Shown here piece by piece: positions 21,929 to 29,360 of a stretch of DNA of 30,604 bases. The position numbers and the translations under genes were made by a program. Under the pieces are notes generated by a model that searched no databases, was not told the DNA's origin, and was given only the letters and a program-made list of their open reading frames with translations. Where the stretch lies: positions 1 through 30,604 of the IMG/VR virus record IMGVR_UViG_3300023435_000073; one strand, written 5' to 3'. The stretch is from a virus. The stretch's first letter is position 1; the number at the start of each line of letters is the position of its first letter.

Positions 21929-22084
21929 TTATTTTTTGATCCCCAATCTTTTTAGTCTTGCGTCTACCTTGCTCTGCAATTCAGCCCCAGGTTTAGACAT
22001 ATCAATTATTTCACTACTCACTATCTCCCCTTGCTTACCTAACATTGTTTTCTTTTTGGTCAATAGACCTAGTTTTACGCTCAT
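21929..22084 (-). CDS. small basic hypothetical protein, 51 aa
   Basis: Begins MSVKLGLLTKKKTMLGKQGE and ends KRLGIKK, with a net basic charge. It is the first gene after the capsid gene and the pseudoknot-like element at 22091..22140. It starts TTAATATG with no SD. Likely a small head-associated protein; function unknown. Confidence 0.6.
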   Translation of the reverse strand: MSVKLGLLTKKKTMLGKQGEIVSSEIIDMSKPGAELQSKVDARLKRLGIKK

Positions 22085-22090
22085 ATTAAT

Positions 22091-22140
22091 TTACTTCAGA
22101 CCCATTGGCTTGGTCGGTCTGACGATTAGCCAATGAGTAA
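22091..22140 (-). ncRNA. pseudoknot-capable element after the capsid gene
   Basis: In the transcript ATTGGCT (22134-22128) pairs with AGCCAAT (22110-22104), while CAGACC (22121-22116), inside that loop, pairs with GGTCTG (22102-22097) beyond it: an H-type pseudoknot arrangement. An outer stem TTACT/AGTAA (22140-22136 with 22095-22091) closes the whole. There is no T-run. It starts 15 nt after the capsid stop codon. It could protect capsid mRNA from 3' decay or tune expression of the next gene. Confidence 0.6.
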
Positions 22141-22155
22141 ATTATATTATCTAAT

Positions 22156-23061
22156 TTATGCACTAGTTAAGATTGTAACACCAGCTGTTGCTCGGTTCAT
22201 TACTACACCATAACATAGGTCAGCTGTTACTAATGTTCCTAAATATTCAGGAATATAGTTAGCTTGTACTCGTACCCCCTGAGCACCTACCATTCCACTG
22301 TTTCCTTCAACTTTGAAAGAACGACTAGCCCAATGGATAGCTTCTTTCTTAGCCAAACAGTTATAAGCACCAGTTGTACCTGAAACGTATGCTACGTTTA
22401 CAGTTCTGTATACTGGAATACCATATAGGTAACCATCTGGAACTTTACTTACTGGATCTTGTACAGGAGCGTTGATTGCCAAAGCAAATCTATCTAGCCC
22501 TTGAATTTGATTCCAGAATACTGAAGGTTTAACAAAGAACGCTGTATCGTTTACGTCTACTGTTGACAATGTACCAGTTTCTAATGTAGAAATAGCACTT
22601 CGGATTGAACTGTCTACTAATGAAGCAGTTGATCCACCAACACTAGATGTGAAGTTATCAAACAATGCTGCTACTGCTGATTCAAGATCAGTTGAAACAG
22701 TCTTAGCTGCACCTTTCATTTGGACTTCCATTACGTTGTACCCTTGTTTCATGGTTGAAGCTTCTCTATCTTCAATTAAGAATGATACTTCGCTCCAAGT
22801 TGTTACAGTTAGATCAACTGATAGTTCAGTTGGTTTGTTCAATGTAACTTCGCTTCCGTTTGCTTTTGGGTTAGAAGCCATTTCCACCATTGTAGGTGTG
22901 TGTAAAATGTCTCCACCTGCTACCAATTCTTCACTTCTGTCAATGAAGAAAGGTGCAATTACTAAATCTTGCCAATAAAAATCGTTAATTTTTTGTCCCC
23001 ATACTTCTGGGATAAGAGTAGCAAGTGTTGTACTTGTCTCGTGATTTGTTCCTAAAGCCAT
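22156..23061 (-). CDS. major capsid protein, 301 aa
   Basis: A HK97-fold-type capsid protein by context and pattern. The N-terminal arm has TSTTLATLIPEVWGQKINDF. An E-loop-like segment (GGDILHTPTMVEMASNPKAN, SVDLTVTTWSEVSFLIEDRE) follows, then a spine helix (KTVSTDLESAVAALFDNFT). The P-domain contains FFVKPSVFWNQIQGLDRFAL and YGIPVYRTVNV. The C-terminal strands (AYNCLAKKEAIHWASRSFKV, EYLGTLVTADLCYGVVMNR) match the end of many podovirus/siphovirus coat proteins. It follows the scaffold gene and should form the icosahedral shell. It has no strong SD; the start is TTAATATG after a small hairpin. Confidence 0.85.
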   Translation of the reverse strand: MALGTNHETSTTLATLIPEVWGQKINDFYWQDLVIAPFFIDRSEELVAGGDILHTPTMVEMASNPKANGSEVTLNKPTELSVDLTVTTWSEVSFLIEDREASTMKQGYNVMEVQMKGAAKTVSTDLESAVAALFDNFTSSVGGSTASLVDSSIRSAISTLETGTLSTVDVNDTAFFVKPSVFWNQIQGLDRFALAINAPVQDPVSKVPDGYLYGIPVYRTVNVAYVSGTTGAYNCLAKKEAIHWASRSFKVEGNSGMVGAQGVRVQANYIPEYLGTLVTADLCYGVVMNRATAGVTILTSA

Positions 23062-23067
23062 ATTAAT

Positions 23068-23086
23068 GTTCGCAGGAACAACGAAC
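23068..23086 (-). promoter_or_regulatory. short hairpin in the capsid gene leader
   Basis: GTTCG and CGAAC (23086-23082 and 23072-23068 in transcript order) form a 5-bp stem between the scaffold stop codon and the capsid ATG, seven bases before the start. It may control access to the capsid start or be a processing site. It is small, so chance is possible. Confidence 0.35.
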
Positions 23087-23090
23087 TACC

Positions 23091-23609
23091 TTAATTACCT
23101 GTTGCCTTTTTCCAAAGCTCTTTATGGTCATCTCTGTCCATATCTCTTTCAACTGTCGGTCTTGCAGGAGCACCACGCTTGGAATTAATACCAGCTTGTG
23201 CATCCTTTCGTTCCGTTTCCTTTTTCTCAATGTACGCAGTAAATAAGGGATCAGCTTGTGCTTCTGTGAAGTCTTTGCCTGTTCCACGCATTACTTTGTT
23301 TAACTCGAGTAAGTCTTCTCTGTTGTGTCCTTTGGTAAAGAACTCGATCTTTAAGTCTACCTCGTCATCCTGTGGTTCTTCTTTCTTTTCTTTTTTATTA
23401 TCTCTCTTTAATCTGCCATAGAGCTTTTTGTTTTCAGCTTCTATCTTTTCAAGTCGCTGTTTCAAACTCTCAACATCTTCTGAAGATTCCTCTGTTTCAA
23501 CAGTCTCTTCTTCCTGTGTGTTATCGACTTGTTCATTGTCGGTTTCTGGAGTAGTTGTCTCTACATTTTCCTCAAAGATTTCCTCCTCTTGGAATGTTTC
23601 ATTTTCCAT
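23091..23609 (-). CDS. scaffolding protein, 172 aa
   Basis: Highly acidic N-terminus (FQEEEIFEENVETTTPETDN, TQEEETVETEESSEDVES), then a coiled coil (LKQRLEKIEAENKKLYGRLK), then a basic C-terminus (INSKRGAPARPTVERDMDRD, HKELWKKATGN). An acidic N-terminal half and a basic helical C-terminus that binds the coat is the classic scaffold design. It lies directly upstream of the capsid gene and downstream of the portal. It should direct procapsid assembly and then leave the shell. Confidence 0.75.
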   Translation of the reverse strand: MENETFQEEEIFEENVETTTPETDNEQVDNTQEEETVETEESSEDVESLKQRLEKIEAENKKLYGRLKRDNKKEKKEEPQDDEVDLKIEFFTKGHNREDLLELNKVMRGTGKDFTEAQADPLFTAYIEKKETERKDAQAGINSKRGAPARPTVERDMDRDDHKELWKKATGN

Positions 23610-23656
23610 AAAATGATAGGTTATTATTAAATCACTTTTTAATAGATTAGTGAGAA

Positions 23657-23827
23657 CTAATTTTTAAATATTTTTGTTCGCTTCAATCCTTTGCCCCATA
23701 GTATCTGTAATGAATAGTTATGGTCTGCTAATACTGTATTATCTGTATAATCAGATAACCAGAACCATAGCCACTTAAAGCCAAATCCATAGCTTACTCC
23801 TCCGTAATAGCTTGTAAGTCTTTTCAT
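23657..23827 (-). CDS. small hypothetical protein, 56 aa
   Basis: Begins MKRLTSYYGGVSYGFGFKWL and continues WFWLSDYTDNTVLADHNYSL. It is rich in aromatic residues and ends in a basic tail (KGLKRTKIFKN). It starts one base after the upstream stop (TAA-T-ATG). It lies between portal and scaffold. A minor head protein is possible. The 47 bases after it hold nothing recognisable. Confidence 0.6.
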   Translation of the reverse strand: MKRLTSYYGGVSYGFGFKWLWFWLSDYTDNTVLADHNYSLQILWGKGLKRTKIFKN

Positions 23828-23828
23828 A

Positions 23829-24047
23829 TTATTTGTAGCTTACTTTATCTGTTTCAATTCCTATTACCTTTGTCTTGATACGTTTCAATACTTTCGATAT
23901 AATCTTCTCAGCTTCCAGATTAGCAACATATCTCTTAGCTATAAACTCGTTGCTCTTATCGACATTGATTGACTTATTAAGTTTCTTAATCTCTTCTAAG
24001 AATAACGCTTCTATTAATACTAAATCTTCATTTGAAATGTTGCTCAT
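23829..24047 (-). CDS. hypothetical protein, 72 aa
   Basis: A helical protein (NEDLVLIEALFLEEIKKLNK, KRYVANLEAEKIISKVLKRI) with alternating acidic and basic residues. It starts after the portal gene with TAA-ATAT-ATG. Small helical genes between portal and scaffold are common in podoviruses, but I cannot assign one. Confidence 0.65.
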   Translation of the reverse strand: MSNISNEDLVLIEALFLEEIKKLNKSINVDKSNEFIAKRYVANLEAEKIISKVLKRIKTKVIGIETDKVSYK

Positions 24048-24051
24048 ATAT

Positions 24052-25713
24052 TTATTCGCTATCTACTGATGAAAGTAATTTATCTTTTGTTTTACCTGTC
24101 TGTATTGCTTCTGATGGTGCATTAGGTTGTGCCTGCTGTTGCATTTCTTGTACTTGGTCAGGTGTAAGTCTCCAGTAATTAATACCGTTCTCTTCACAAT
24201 ACTGTTTGAAGTACGGAACATTTACAATAGCTGGATTACTCTGTACCCAAGTCAATGCGTTATACAGTGCGTCATTACGTTGCTGTTTATCAATAGCTTC
24301 TCCTGTAATATTTGTTCGTATCTGGAACTTGAAATTAAAGAAGTTCTTTGGAATTTGTATCTTCTTAGGAGCTTCTTCATTACCCTCTGCCAACACCTTA
24401 TCAAGCTGATCGAGTTCTTCCATTGAAGTTGCCCTACCTGCTAACAAGTTCTTAGTAAAGGTTCTCCATCTCATTAGTTTACCTACTTGTTTTTCAAAGT
24501 ATTTTAGATCAGCCTCATCTCTTGCTATTTCAAACAACTCTCCCTTATTCCATTCAGCCACAATAGCTGGGAATATCCTTTCTTTTAATAAGTACCCTGT
24601 TGATTCTCCTACACTTTCCTTGATAAGTCTGAACGCACTCTTACCTGCATTGGTAAGTGTTGCTAGACTTCTGAAAGGCATATTGGCAGGAGTAGCTTCT
24701 GCTGTAATTACATTCGGTGTTAGACATAGTTGATCTGCCTTATCTTCAATCTTCTGTAACTGTGCTATAAATGTACTAAACTGTGAGTTTGTAATACCAA
24801 TTTGTTGCAAGTCATCTGAATTGATAATCTCTCCACTCATTACGTCTTGAAGAGCGTTCCCCATTAGTTCAGGGTTAGCTGTTCTTAGTAATAGTAATGA
24901 AGCAATATCATTGTTCTTGTCGTTTTGGTTTACCAACTTATTAGCTAGTACCTGTAAATCAAATAATCTTTCTCCTACACCGATTCTTAGCCACCTACCT
25001 TGATATTCTCCAACATGGAAATCATAGTAAGGACTTTCCTTTAACTTCTTTGTATATAATTCAATATAATCATCTCCATATCCGTAACCGTATACGTCTT
25101 GATACACTCCATCATAAGTCCCTGTGAACTTCCAAATCTCTACTGTATCTTTCTTGCATAGGTCAAGAACTGTATTTGTATGTTCCCAAATACCTTCTTT
25201 CTCTGTGATCTCGTCTCGTGTTAAGTAATATTTACGAACCACATTAGTATCTCTAATACTCTCAACAGTTGTATCAAAGTACATATTACCTAATGGAACT
25301 TCTACTGCTTCTGTCTTTGCACCTGTCTTGCTAACTTCCCAAATCCAACTACCAAAGCCTGACAGTCCTACACTCCTTGAATTGAGCGTTAATGCAAAAT
25401 GGTTATCTTCCAACCATCGATAAAATTTCATCTTTAATATCCATGACTGAATATATCCCACTTCACCCTCTGCATGAGGTTGCAAGTCTTTTGTATCTAA
25501 ATCAATGTTCTTTGCAAAATGTACAATACGTGGATTGATAATGTTCCAGAATATACCAGGGTTGTTATCAATGTATCTGCTGTTTATATAAAACTCTATT
25601 CTTCTAATAGTTTCAAAGTGATTGAACTTTAAAGCACTCTCACTTTCGCCTACTGTTATATTAATTGACTCTTGTGTCAAATCTATAATTCTTTTAACTT
25701 CTTTATTTATCAT
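24052..25713 (-). CDS. portal protein, 553 aa
   Basis: The size and gene order (between terminase and scaffold/capsid) identify the dodecameric portal through which DNA is packaged and ejected. Features consistent with portals include the N-terminal helical region with a FYINSRYIDNN segment, a beta 'wing' with long aromatics (YYLTRDEITEKEGIWEH, YDGVYQDVYGYGYGDDYIEL), the NKLVNQNDKNNDIASLLLLR and TPANMPFRSLATLTNAGKSA helices, and a glutamine-rich C-terminus (LTPDQVQEMQQQAQPN). It starts two A/T bases after the terminase stop. Confidence 0.85.
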   Translation of the reverse strand: MINKEVKRIIDLTQESINITVGESESALKFNHFETIRRIEFYINSRYIDNNPGIFWNIINPRIVHFAKNIDLDTKDLQPHAEGEVGYIQSWILKMKFYRWLEDNHFALTLNSRSVGLSGFGSWIWEVSKTGAKTEAVEVPLGNMYFDTTVESIRDTNVVRKYYLTRDEITEKEGIWEHTNTVLDLCKKDTVEIWKFTGTYDGVYQDVYGYGYGDDYIELYTKKLKESPYYDFHVGEYQGRWLRIGVGERLFDLQVLANKLVNQNDKNNDIASLLLLRTANPELMGNALQDVMSGEIINSDDLQQIGITNSQFSTFIAQLQKIEDKADQLCLTPNVITAEATPANMPFRSLATLTNAGKSAFRLIKESVGESTGYLLKERIFPAIVAEWNKGELFEIARDEADLKYFEKQVGKLMRWRTFTKNLLAGRATSMEELDQLDKVLAEGNEEAPKKIQIPKNFFNFKFQIRTNITGEAIDKQQRNDALYNALTWVQSNPAIVNVPYFKQYCEENGINYWRLTPDQVQEMQQQAQPNAPSEAIQTGKTKDKLLSSVDSE

Positions 25714-25715
25714 AT

Positions 25716-27082
25716 TTATTTATAATCTCTCAAGACTCCCCCTGATAATGGTCTTACTGTTGTGTTTTTAAATTGAAAGTACATTCTCATAATAAGCATA
25801 TCAAGGAAATCAGGACTTCTACCCAGAACCTCTTTCATTTCTTCTTTAGGTATAATCTTTAACTTACCGTCTTTGTCAGAGTCTTTACGTCTCAACACTT
25901 CTAACTCTTCTATTATAAGGTTCTTTGTAGTTTCGTCTTCAACTGTTATCTTAATTTTATGTAGTTTAATTAATCTTGCTAACTCGTATGCACATTGTGC
26001 TTTCAAATGCTGATAGTTCTGTTTAATTCCTCCAATATCCATTGGACTAGAGTTATTTACAAACCCTTTAACACCACCAAGCATATCAGTTACACCACCA
26101 CCAACTCCGTCATCATCTACAACACAATGGCTATAAGGTATCTGTTCGTTGATTAAATCGTCTCTGATCTGAGTAATAGTGGTATCAAGTCCTTGCTTCT
26201 GATTCCAACTTATATTGTAACAATGAAATCCGTTCCATTTACCTTTAACTATCCTATCTCCTCCATACCTTGCTATATCTGCAACGTAATACTTATTTCC
26301 ATGCTCTGCTACATTAGTAAAGCAATCTATAATATCGTCATAAGTAAGCATTGCGTTATCATCATCATCATACTCCCAGTTACCGTGCATTAGTCTTTGT
26401 CTTGTGGCGTTGTCTGTAATCTCGCTTAGATTCTCTCCGTACTCGTCTGCTGTAAACGGATTGTCTGAGTACAATGATTGAATAAACGCCCATTTAGGGT
26501 CAAGTGTACCTTCTTTGAAAGGTTTGTATACTAACTTATATAACCAATTCTTTTTAGGATTACAGGTCATTAACATCTTGCTCTTGATCTCGTATTCTTT
26601 ATTCATGTGTCTGCCAAGTCTACTCTTTAACACATCAAAAGCCATGTAGTTAGTTTCGCCTGCTTCTTCAATCCAGCCACCTGTATATTCTGAACTACCG
26701 TAACGCTCATACAAGGGGTCAGAAGGTTTCATTGCTAAGTCTAGCAGATCAATTCTGCTCCCATTTGTGAACTCTATGTAGTTGTCTTGTCCGTTTAGTT
26801 TCCAATCAGTATCAGGTATCTTGTGATAAGCACATACCTTTGTGAAAGTAACAAATGTACTCTTTTTAAGTCGGCTCAGTTCTTCTCTACCTATAAACCA
26901 TTTCGTTCCAGGGTAGAAATAACATTGAGTAAGTAACCATTCACAACCGAGCCAGCTCTTCCCACCTCCTACTAAGCTCCCCCACCAAATACCACATACT
27001 TTGAGATTGTGTCCTGTAACATTAGCCATGCTTGATGTTGCTTTTTTGTTGGCTTAATTGTGGGAGTTATCTCTGTTCTCAT
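25716..27082 (-). CDS. terminase large subunit, with a frameshift near the N-terminus
   Basis: Packaging motor ATPase and nuclease. The true start is probably ATG 27082: that frame reads KPTKKQHQAWLMLQDTISKY-VVFGGG, typical of TerL, then reaches TAG TAG after a G5 run (26979-26983). The other frame continues SLVGGGKSWLGCEWLL and on to 25716. Adding one G joins them as VVFGGGSLVGGGKSW, a normal TerL Walker A region. Later motifs are intact: Walker B region YTGGWIEEAGE, KSKMLMTCNPKKNWLY, and nuclease acidic sites VADIARYGGDR, CVVDDDGVGGG and RSPDFLDML. The ATG at 27029 seems spurious. Total about 455 aa. A sequence error is the likeliest cause. Confidence 0.88.
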
Positions 27083-27102
27083 ATGATACTTAGTGGGGGA
27101 AA

Positions 27103-27433
27103 TTACCTTTGCCACCTTTTATGAACATTGTCCTTAAGGTGTATTATTTTATGTTCTTTTCCTGTTACTAATTTTAAGTTTTCTATATTGTTATTTAATC
27201 CGTTACAGTCTATGTGGTGGACCTCTAGTTTTCGGTCTAAGTAATCGCCAAGCAACTCTTCAATTACTAATCTATGCTGTGCCACACAGCCATCCTTATT
27301 ACAATGTGGATGATTTGGTGATTGTATGTATTTATAACTTGTGTTCTTACCCTTCTTTATGTAGCCACCTTTATAATTGTTTGGACGGATATGTTTTAAA
27401 TTCCTTGTTGCAAACTAGACAATTTTTAATCAT
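27103..27433 (-). pseudogene. HNH endonuclease gene broken by a 1-nt frameshift
   Basis: ATG 27433 overlaps the TerS stop (ATGA) and opens MIKNCLVCNKEFKTYPSK, a CxxC zinc finger common at the N-terminus of phage HNH nucleases, then stops after 20 codons. One base over, the frame continues NNYKGGYIKKGKNTSYKYIQ, then CVAQHRLVIEELLGDYL and the nuclease core KLEVHHIDCNGLNNNIENL. Removing one A in the AAA near 27385 restores about 109 aa. It sits between the two terminase genes, a favoured site for homing nucleases. Confidence 0.72.
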
Positions 27434-27876
27434 AATTTATCTGGTTTCTCATAAATAAATCCTTTTATTAAAGGTTCTCCCTCTGCTCCTGTATGCTCAC
27501 TTCTCTTGCTATAAGTCTTCTTTCCTAACGTCTCTGCTGTGAACTTAGCTATATCAGCCTGTACCTTGATAGTATCTTTATCACTTACATCAAAGTCTAG
27601 TATATCTTCTAACTTCTTTTCAGCTAACATTAGCTTACGATCTCGCTTCCACCCTTCAACCTTATCAGCCATATCTAAGTAATTATCGCAATTCCAGTTA
27701 TAGAACTTCTGTATATAGTTATCTACCCCATTGCCTTTCTCTTTTTCACCTAAGTTAGGGTAATTTTCAAATATATAAATTGCTGTTTCTTTTATGTTTC
27801 TACCACCCAAAATAGACTGTTTAATTTCCTTAATCAGTTCATCTGTCAAGTCAGTTGGTCTTCCTGCTTCTGCCAT
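27430..27876 (-). CDS. terminase small subunit-like protein, 148 aa
   Basis: Begins MAEAGRPTDLTDELIKEIKQ, where 'GRPT' followed by a helix-turn-helix is common in phage TerS. The middle has a helical pair (NGVDNYIQKFYNWNCDNYLD) and the C-terminal region (VQADIAKFTAETLGKKTYSK and HTGAEGEPL) matches the TerS oligomerisation and tail style. It should recognise the packaging site and hand DNA to TerL. It lies upstream of TerL, with an HNH gene inserted between them. Confidence 0.75.
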   Translation of the reverse strand: MAEAGRPTDLTDELIKEIKQSILGGRNIKETAIYIFENYPNLGEKEKGNGVDNYIQKFYNWNCDNYLDMADKVEGWKRDRKLMLAEKKLEDILDFDVSDKDTIKVQADIAKFTAETLGKKTYSKRSEHTGAEGEPLIKGFIYEKPDKL

Positions 27877-27877
27877 A

Positions 27878-28081
27878 TTATTTTTTTTCTGTACTAATTA
27901 AAATCTCTCCATCTTCTGCAATAGTATATTTAGCTTTCGGATCAAGTTTATACTTTTCTAATATTCCTGTAACGTAAATATCTTTTTCATTAGACAACAA
28001 ACTAAACTCAATCTGTTTAGCCTGTAATAAACTTTCTCTTACCTTTACACCGTTTAATTCTTCATTAGTAAACTTAGCCAT
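27878..28081 (-). CDS. small hypothetical protein, 67 aa
   Basis: Begins MAKFTNEELNGVKVRESLLQ and contains LLSNEKDIYVTGILEKYKLD and AEDGEILISTEKK. It is common in style near phage terminase genes, where such proteins often accompany small head genes. Soluble, mixed alpha/beta, unknown function. Starts after an A/T leader without SD; the next gene begins one base after its stop. Confidence 0.65.
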   Translation of the reverse strand: MAKFTNEELNGVKVRESLLQAKQIEFSLLSNEKDIYVTGILEKYKLDPKAKYTIAEDGEILISTEKK

Positions 28082-28090
28082 AATATATTA

Positions 28091-28216
28091 TTATTTCTTA
28101 TCATAATGATCGTCATATCCTGTTACCTCTTCTAACTCAGCGTACCAGCCATTCTCGTTTACGCCTTTTCTTAGTAGGTAATACTTCTTATCAATTTTAA
28201 CTGGTTCGTTTTCCAT
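28091..28216 (-). CDS. small hypothetical protein, 41 aa
   Basis: Reads MENEPVKIDKKYYLLRKGVN and then ENGWYAELEEVTGYDDHYDK. A short beta-rich acidic protein. Its ATG lies two bases after the 18-bp inverted repeat ends (28219), so the leader structure may control it. It is the first gene after the promoter at 28499..28527. Confidence 0.55.
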   Translation of the reverse strand: MENEPVKIDKKYYLLRKGVNENGWYAELEEVTGYDDHYDKK

Positions 28217-28218
28217 AC

Positions 28219-28359
28219 TTTTTAGTACCATTAAGATTTAAGAACAGTTGTAACATTCCTCCAAGAGTATAGGAAATAAGAAGCCGAAGCCTTTTATACC
28301 TAATCGAAGAATTGAGGTGTTTTATCTTACTTGTCGTTCTGTCTTAATGGTACTAAAAA
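28219..28359 (-). ncRNA. large structured leader RNA with 18-bp inverted repeat
   Basis: TTTTTAGTACCATTAAGA (28219-28236) and its exact complement (28342-28359) enclose 105 nt. Further pairing continues inside (AGAAC with GTTCT after a 4-nt bulge), together with an inner C-UUCG-G tetraloop, GTATA/TATAC and CCTC/GAGG pairs. The region lies between the promoter at 28499..28527 and the gene at 28091..28216. It holds no convincing gene. It could be a regulatory leader, an independent RNA, a packaging-related element or the relic of a mobile element. Confidence 0.55.
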
Positions 28360-28441
28360 ATGCCCAAACTTGTTAGTATTGAGTCGATTTTTTGTTTATT
28401 GTAGTTCTCTGCATGGTTTAATCCTTAATAAGGTCGGGAAA

Positions 28442-28470
28442 TAATATAGTGGGAGGGGATTACTATATTA
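28442..28470 (-). ncRNA. 9-bp hairpin with an anti-SD-like loop
   Basis: TAATATAGT (28470-28462 in transcript order) and ACTATATTA (28450-28442) pair perfectly around the loop AATCCCCTCCC. GGGA/TCCC can extend the stem across small bulges. The loop contains CCTCC, complementary to a GGAGG downstream in the same leader (near 28261). It starts about 22 nt after the predicted transcription start. The rest of 28360-28498 has only short dyads (GCTT/AAGC, CCTTA/TAAGG). Confidence 0.5.
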
Positions 28471-28498
28471 AGTCCCAGCTTCATTAAGCATTACCTTA

Positions 28499-28527
28499 AG
28501 TATAGCAAACTTTTAGGGTTTTGTCAA
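28499..28527 (-). promoter_or_regulatory. strong sigma70 promoter for the terminase/virion operon
   Basis: On the minus strand TTGACA (28527-28522), a 17-nt spacer and TATACT (28504-28499) with a TGC extension. The -35 overlaps the TGA stop of the gene upstream. No DnaA box lies next to it. It should drive the structured leader and the terminase-portal-capsid genes. Confidence 0.8.
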
Positions 28528-28766
28528 CACCCCAAAAACTCGCTTATTTTACTATACCTACAATTTCTGTCCACAGCCACTTTTACGAGCTTATCTATTT
28601 TGCAGTACAAACTATCAATCTGTCTGTCTATCATATACACATCATGCCAGTCCATTTTACTTTCTTCAACCATTTCAGACCAAAAGCTATTATGCTTTAG
28701 TTTAGCTTTTCTTCTGCCTATCTGATATTTCATGTATTGTATTCGTTCTCTTACGTCTTTTCTCAT
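28524..28766 (-). CDS. hypothetical basic protein, 80 aa
   Basis: Begins MRKDVRERIQYMKYQIGRRK and is very basic at the N-terminus, then has DWHDVYMIDRQIDSLYCKID and ends SKISEFLGC. Helical and probably soluble. It overlaps the HNH gene's stop by four bases, so it is coupled to it. Its TGA stop forms part of the -35 of the virion-operon promoter. Function unknown. Confidence 0.65.
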   Translation of the reverse strand: MRKDVRERIQYMKYQIGRRKAKLKHNSFWSEMVEESKMDWHDVYMIDRQIDSLYCKIDKLVKVAVDRNCRYSKISEFLGC

Positions 28767-29122
28767 AAGTAATTATTATCGCCCTCTAAGTGAGATTGTA
28801 CCTGTTCAAAAGTACCTTTAAATATTTTATTAGATTGTGCCACTATCTCATTTAACCAGTCTTTACCTCTTAACTTTAGCATCTCTCCCCTGAACCACTC
28901 TGGATCGCCGTGTGCTGATTTTACAGCCAAAGTATGATGTGAAGCACATAGACATATCCCATTGGGTAGATACCACCTTGTGGCTCTGTTTCTTCTACCT
29001 ACATAATGGTGTGGGTGTAGTTGGCACTCATCTCCTTGCTTACCACAATATTCACAATGTCCGAGACTTCTTATCTGTAAGCTCCATTCCTTGTCTAGTT
29101 TTTTTATTTCTGTTTTTTTCAT
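28763..29122 (-). CDS. HNH endonuclease, 119 aa
   Basis: A zinc-type HNH nuclease: CEYCGKQGDECQLHPHHYVG (from about residue 23) gives the first CxxC and the catalytic HH, followed by RWYLPNGICLCASHHTLA with the asparagine and second metal ligands (C, HH). The rest, GDPEWFRGEMLKLRGKDWL, resembles the C-terminal part of NinG/Rap-like or terminase-linked HNH proteins. HNH proteins beside terminase genes can be needed for DNA packaging (as with HK97 gp74), whereas others are homing enzymes. Here the compact operon setting slightly favours a phage function. Confidence 0.8.
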   Translation of the reverse strand: MKKTEIKKLDKEWSLQIRSLGHCEYCGKQGDECQLHPHHYVGRRNRATRWYLPNGICLCASHHTLAVKSAHGDPEWFRGEMLKLRGKDWLNEIVAQSNKIFKGTFEQVQSHLEGDNNYL

Positions 29123-29190
29123 ACTAACTAGTAGCTGTCAACTTTCATTTGTTTTGTCATAAGTTTTTTGTTATTTAATAAATTAATTTA

Positions 29191-29249
29191 TGGAATGATA
29201 GCAGTAATAAGACCACCTACCTAAGCAGGTGAGCTGGACCATCATTCCA
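29191..29249 (-). ncRNA. candidate structured RNA, 9-bp closing stem
   Basis: TGGAATGAT (29191-29199) and ATCATTCCA (29241-29249) pair perfectly and enclose an inner CACCT/AGGTG hairpin (29214-29218 with 29227-29231). The element lies in a 154-bp gap (29123-29276) with no convincing gene. It is too short for a tRNA and lacks tRNA arms. There is no T-run on the minus side. It may be a small RNA, an mRNA stabiliser or a protein-binding site. Confidence 0.5.
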
Positions 29250-29276
29250 TGAGTAAACATACTTATATTATTATTT

Positions 29277-29360
29277 TTATTTTCTTTTTTCATAATCTCT
29301 TTTTTGTTCACCACTTTTTCTATATAGTGCTTTACCACATTGTTTGCATATCCTATTCAT
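29277..29360 (-). CDS. zinc-knuckle micro-protein, 27 aa
   Basis: Reads MNRICKQCGKALYRKSGEQK and ends YEKRK. CKQCG is a CxxCG zinc knuckle in a very basic peptide. It starts inside the end of the 3D-domain gene (eight bases overlap). It resembles the other CxxC micro-proteins nearby. Short, so moderate confidence. Confidence 0.45.
   Translation of the reverse strand: MNRICKQCGKALYRKSGEQKRDYEKRK

Noticed and set aside
23063-23287. 74-codon minus-strand frame over the scaffold gene end
   Set aside because: Overlaps the well-supported scaffold gene in another frame and has a composition typical of a shadow.
27030-27082. TerL starting at ATG 27029 as an intact 437-aa gene
   Set aside because: The first 10 residues of that frame do not resemble TerL, while the overlapping frame from 27082 encodes a typical TerL N-terminus; a frameshift explains both.
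28219-28527. phi29-like packaging RNA
   Set aside because: pRNA works with gp16-type motors; this phage has a TerS/TerL pair. Structure is noted but not named as pRNA.
29191-29249. tRNA gene
   Set aside because: Only 59 nt, no D-arm or T-arm and no GTTCRA T-loop; the stem end in CCA is coincidental.
29183-29260. 25-codon frame across the 29.2 kb hairpin
   Set aside because: The bases are better explained by the perfect 9-bp stem and inner hairpin; cysteine/tryptophan-rich peptide without context.
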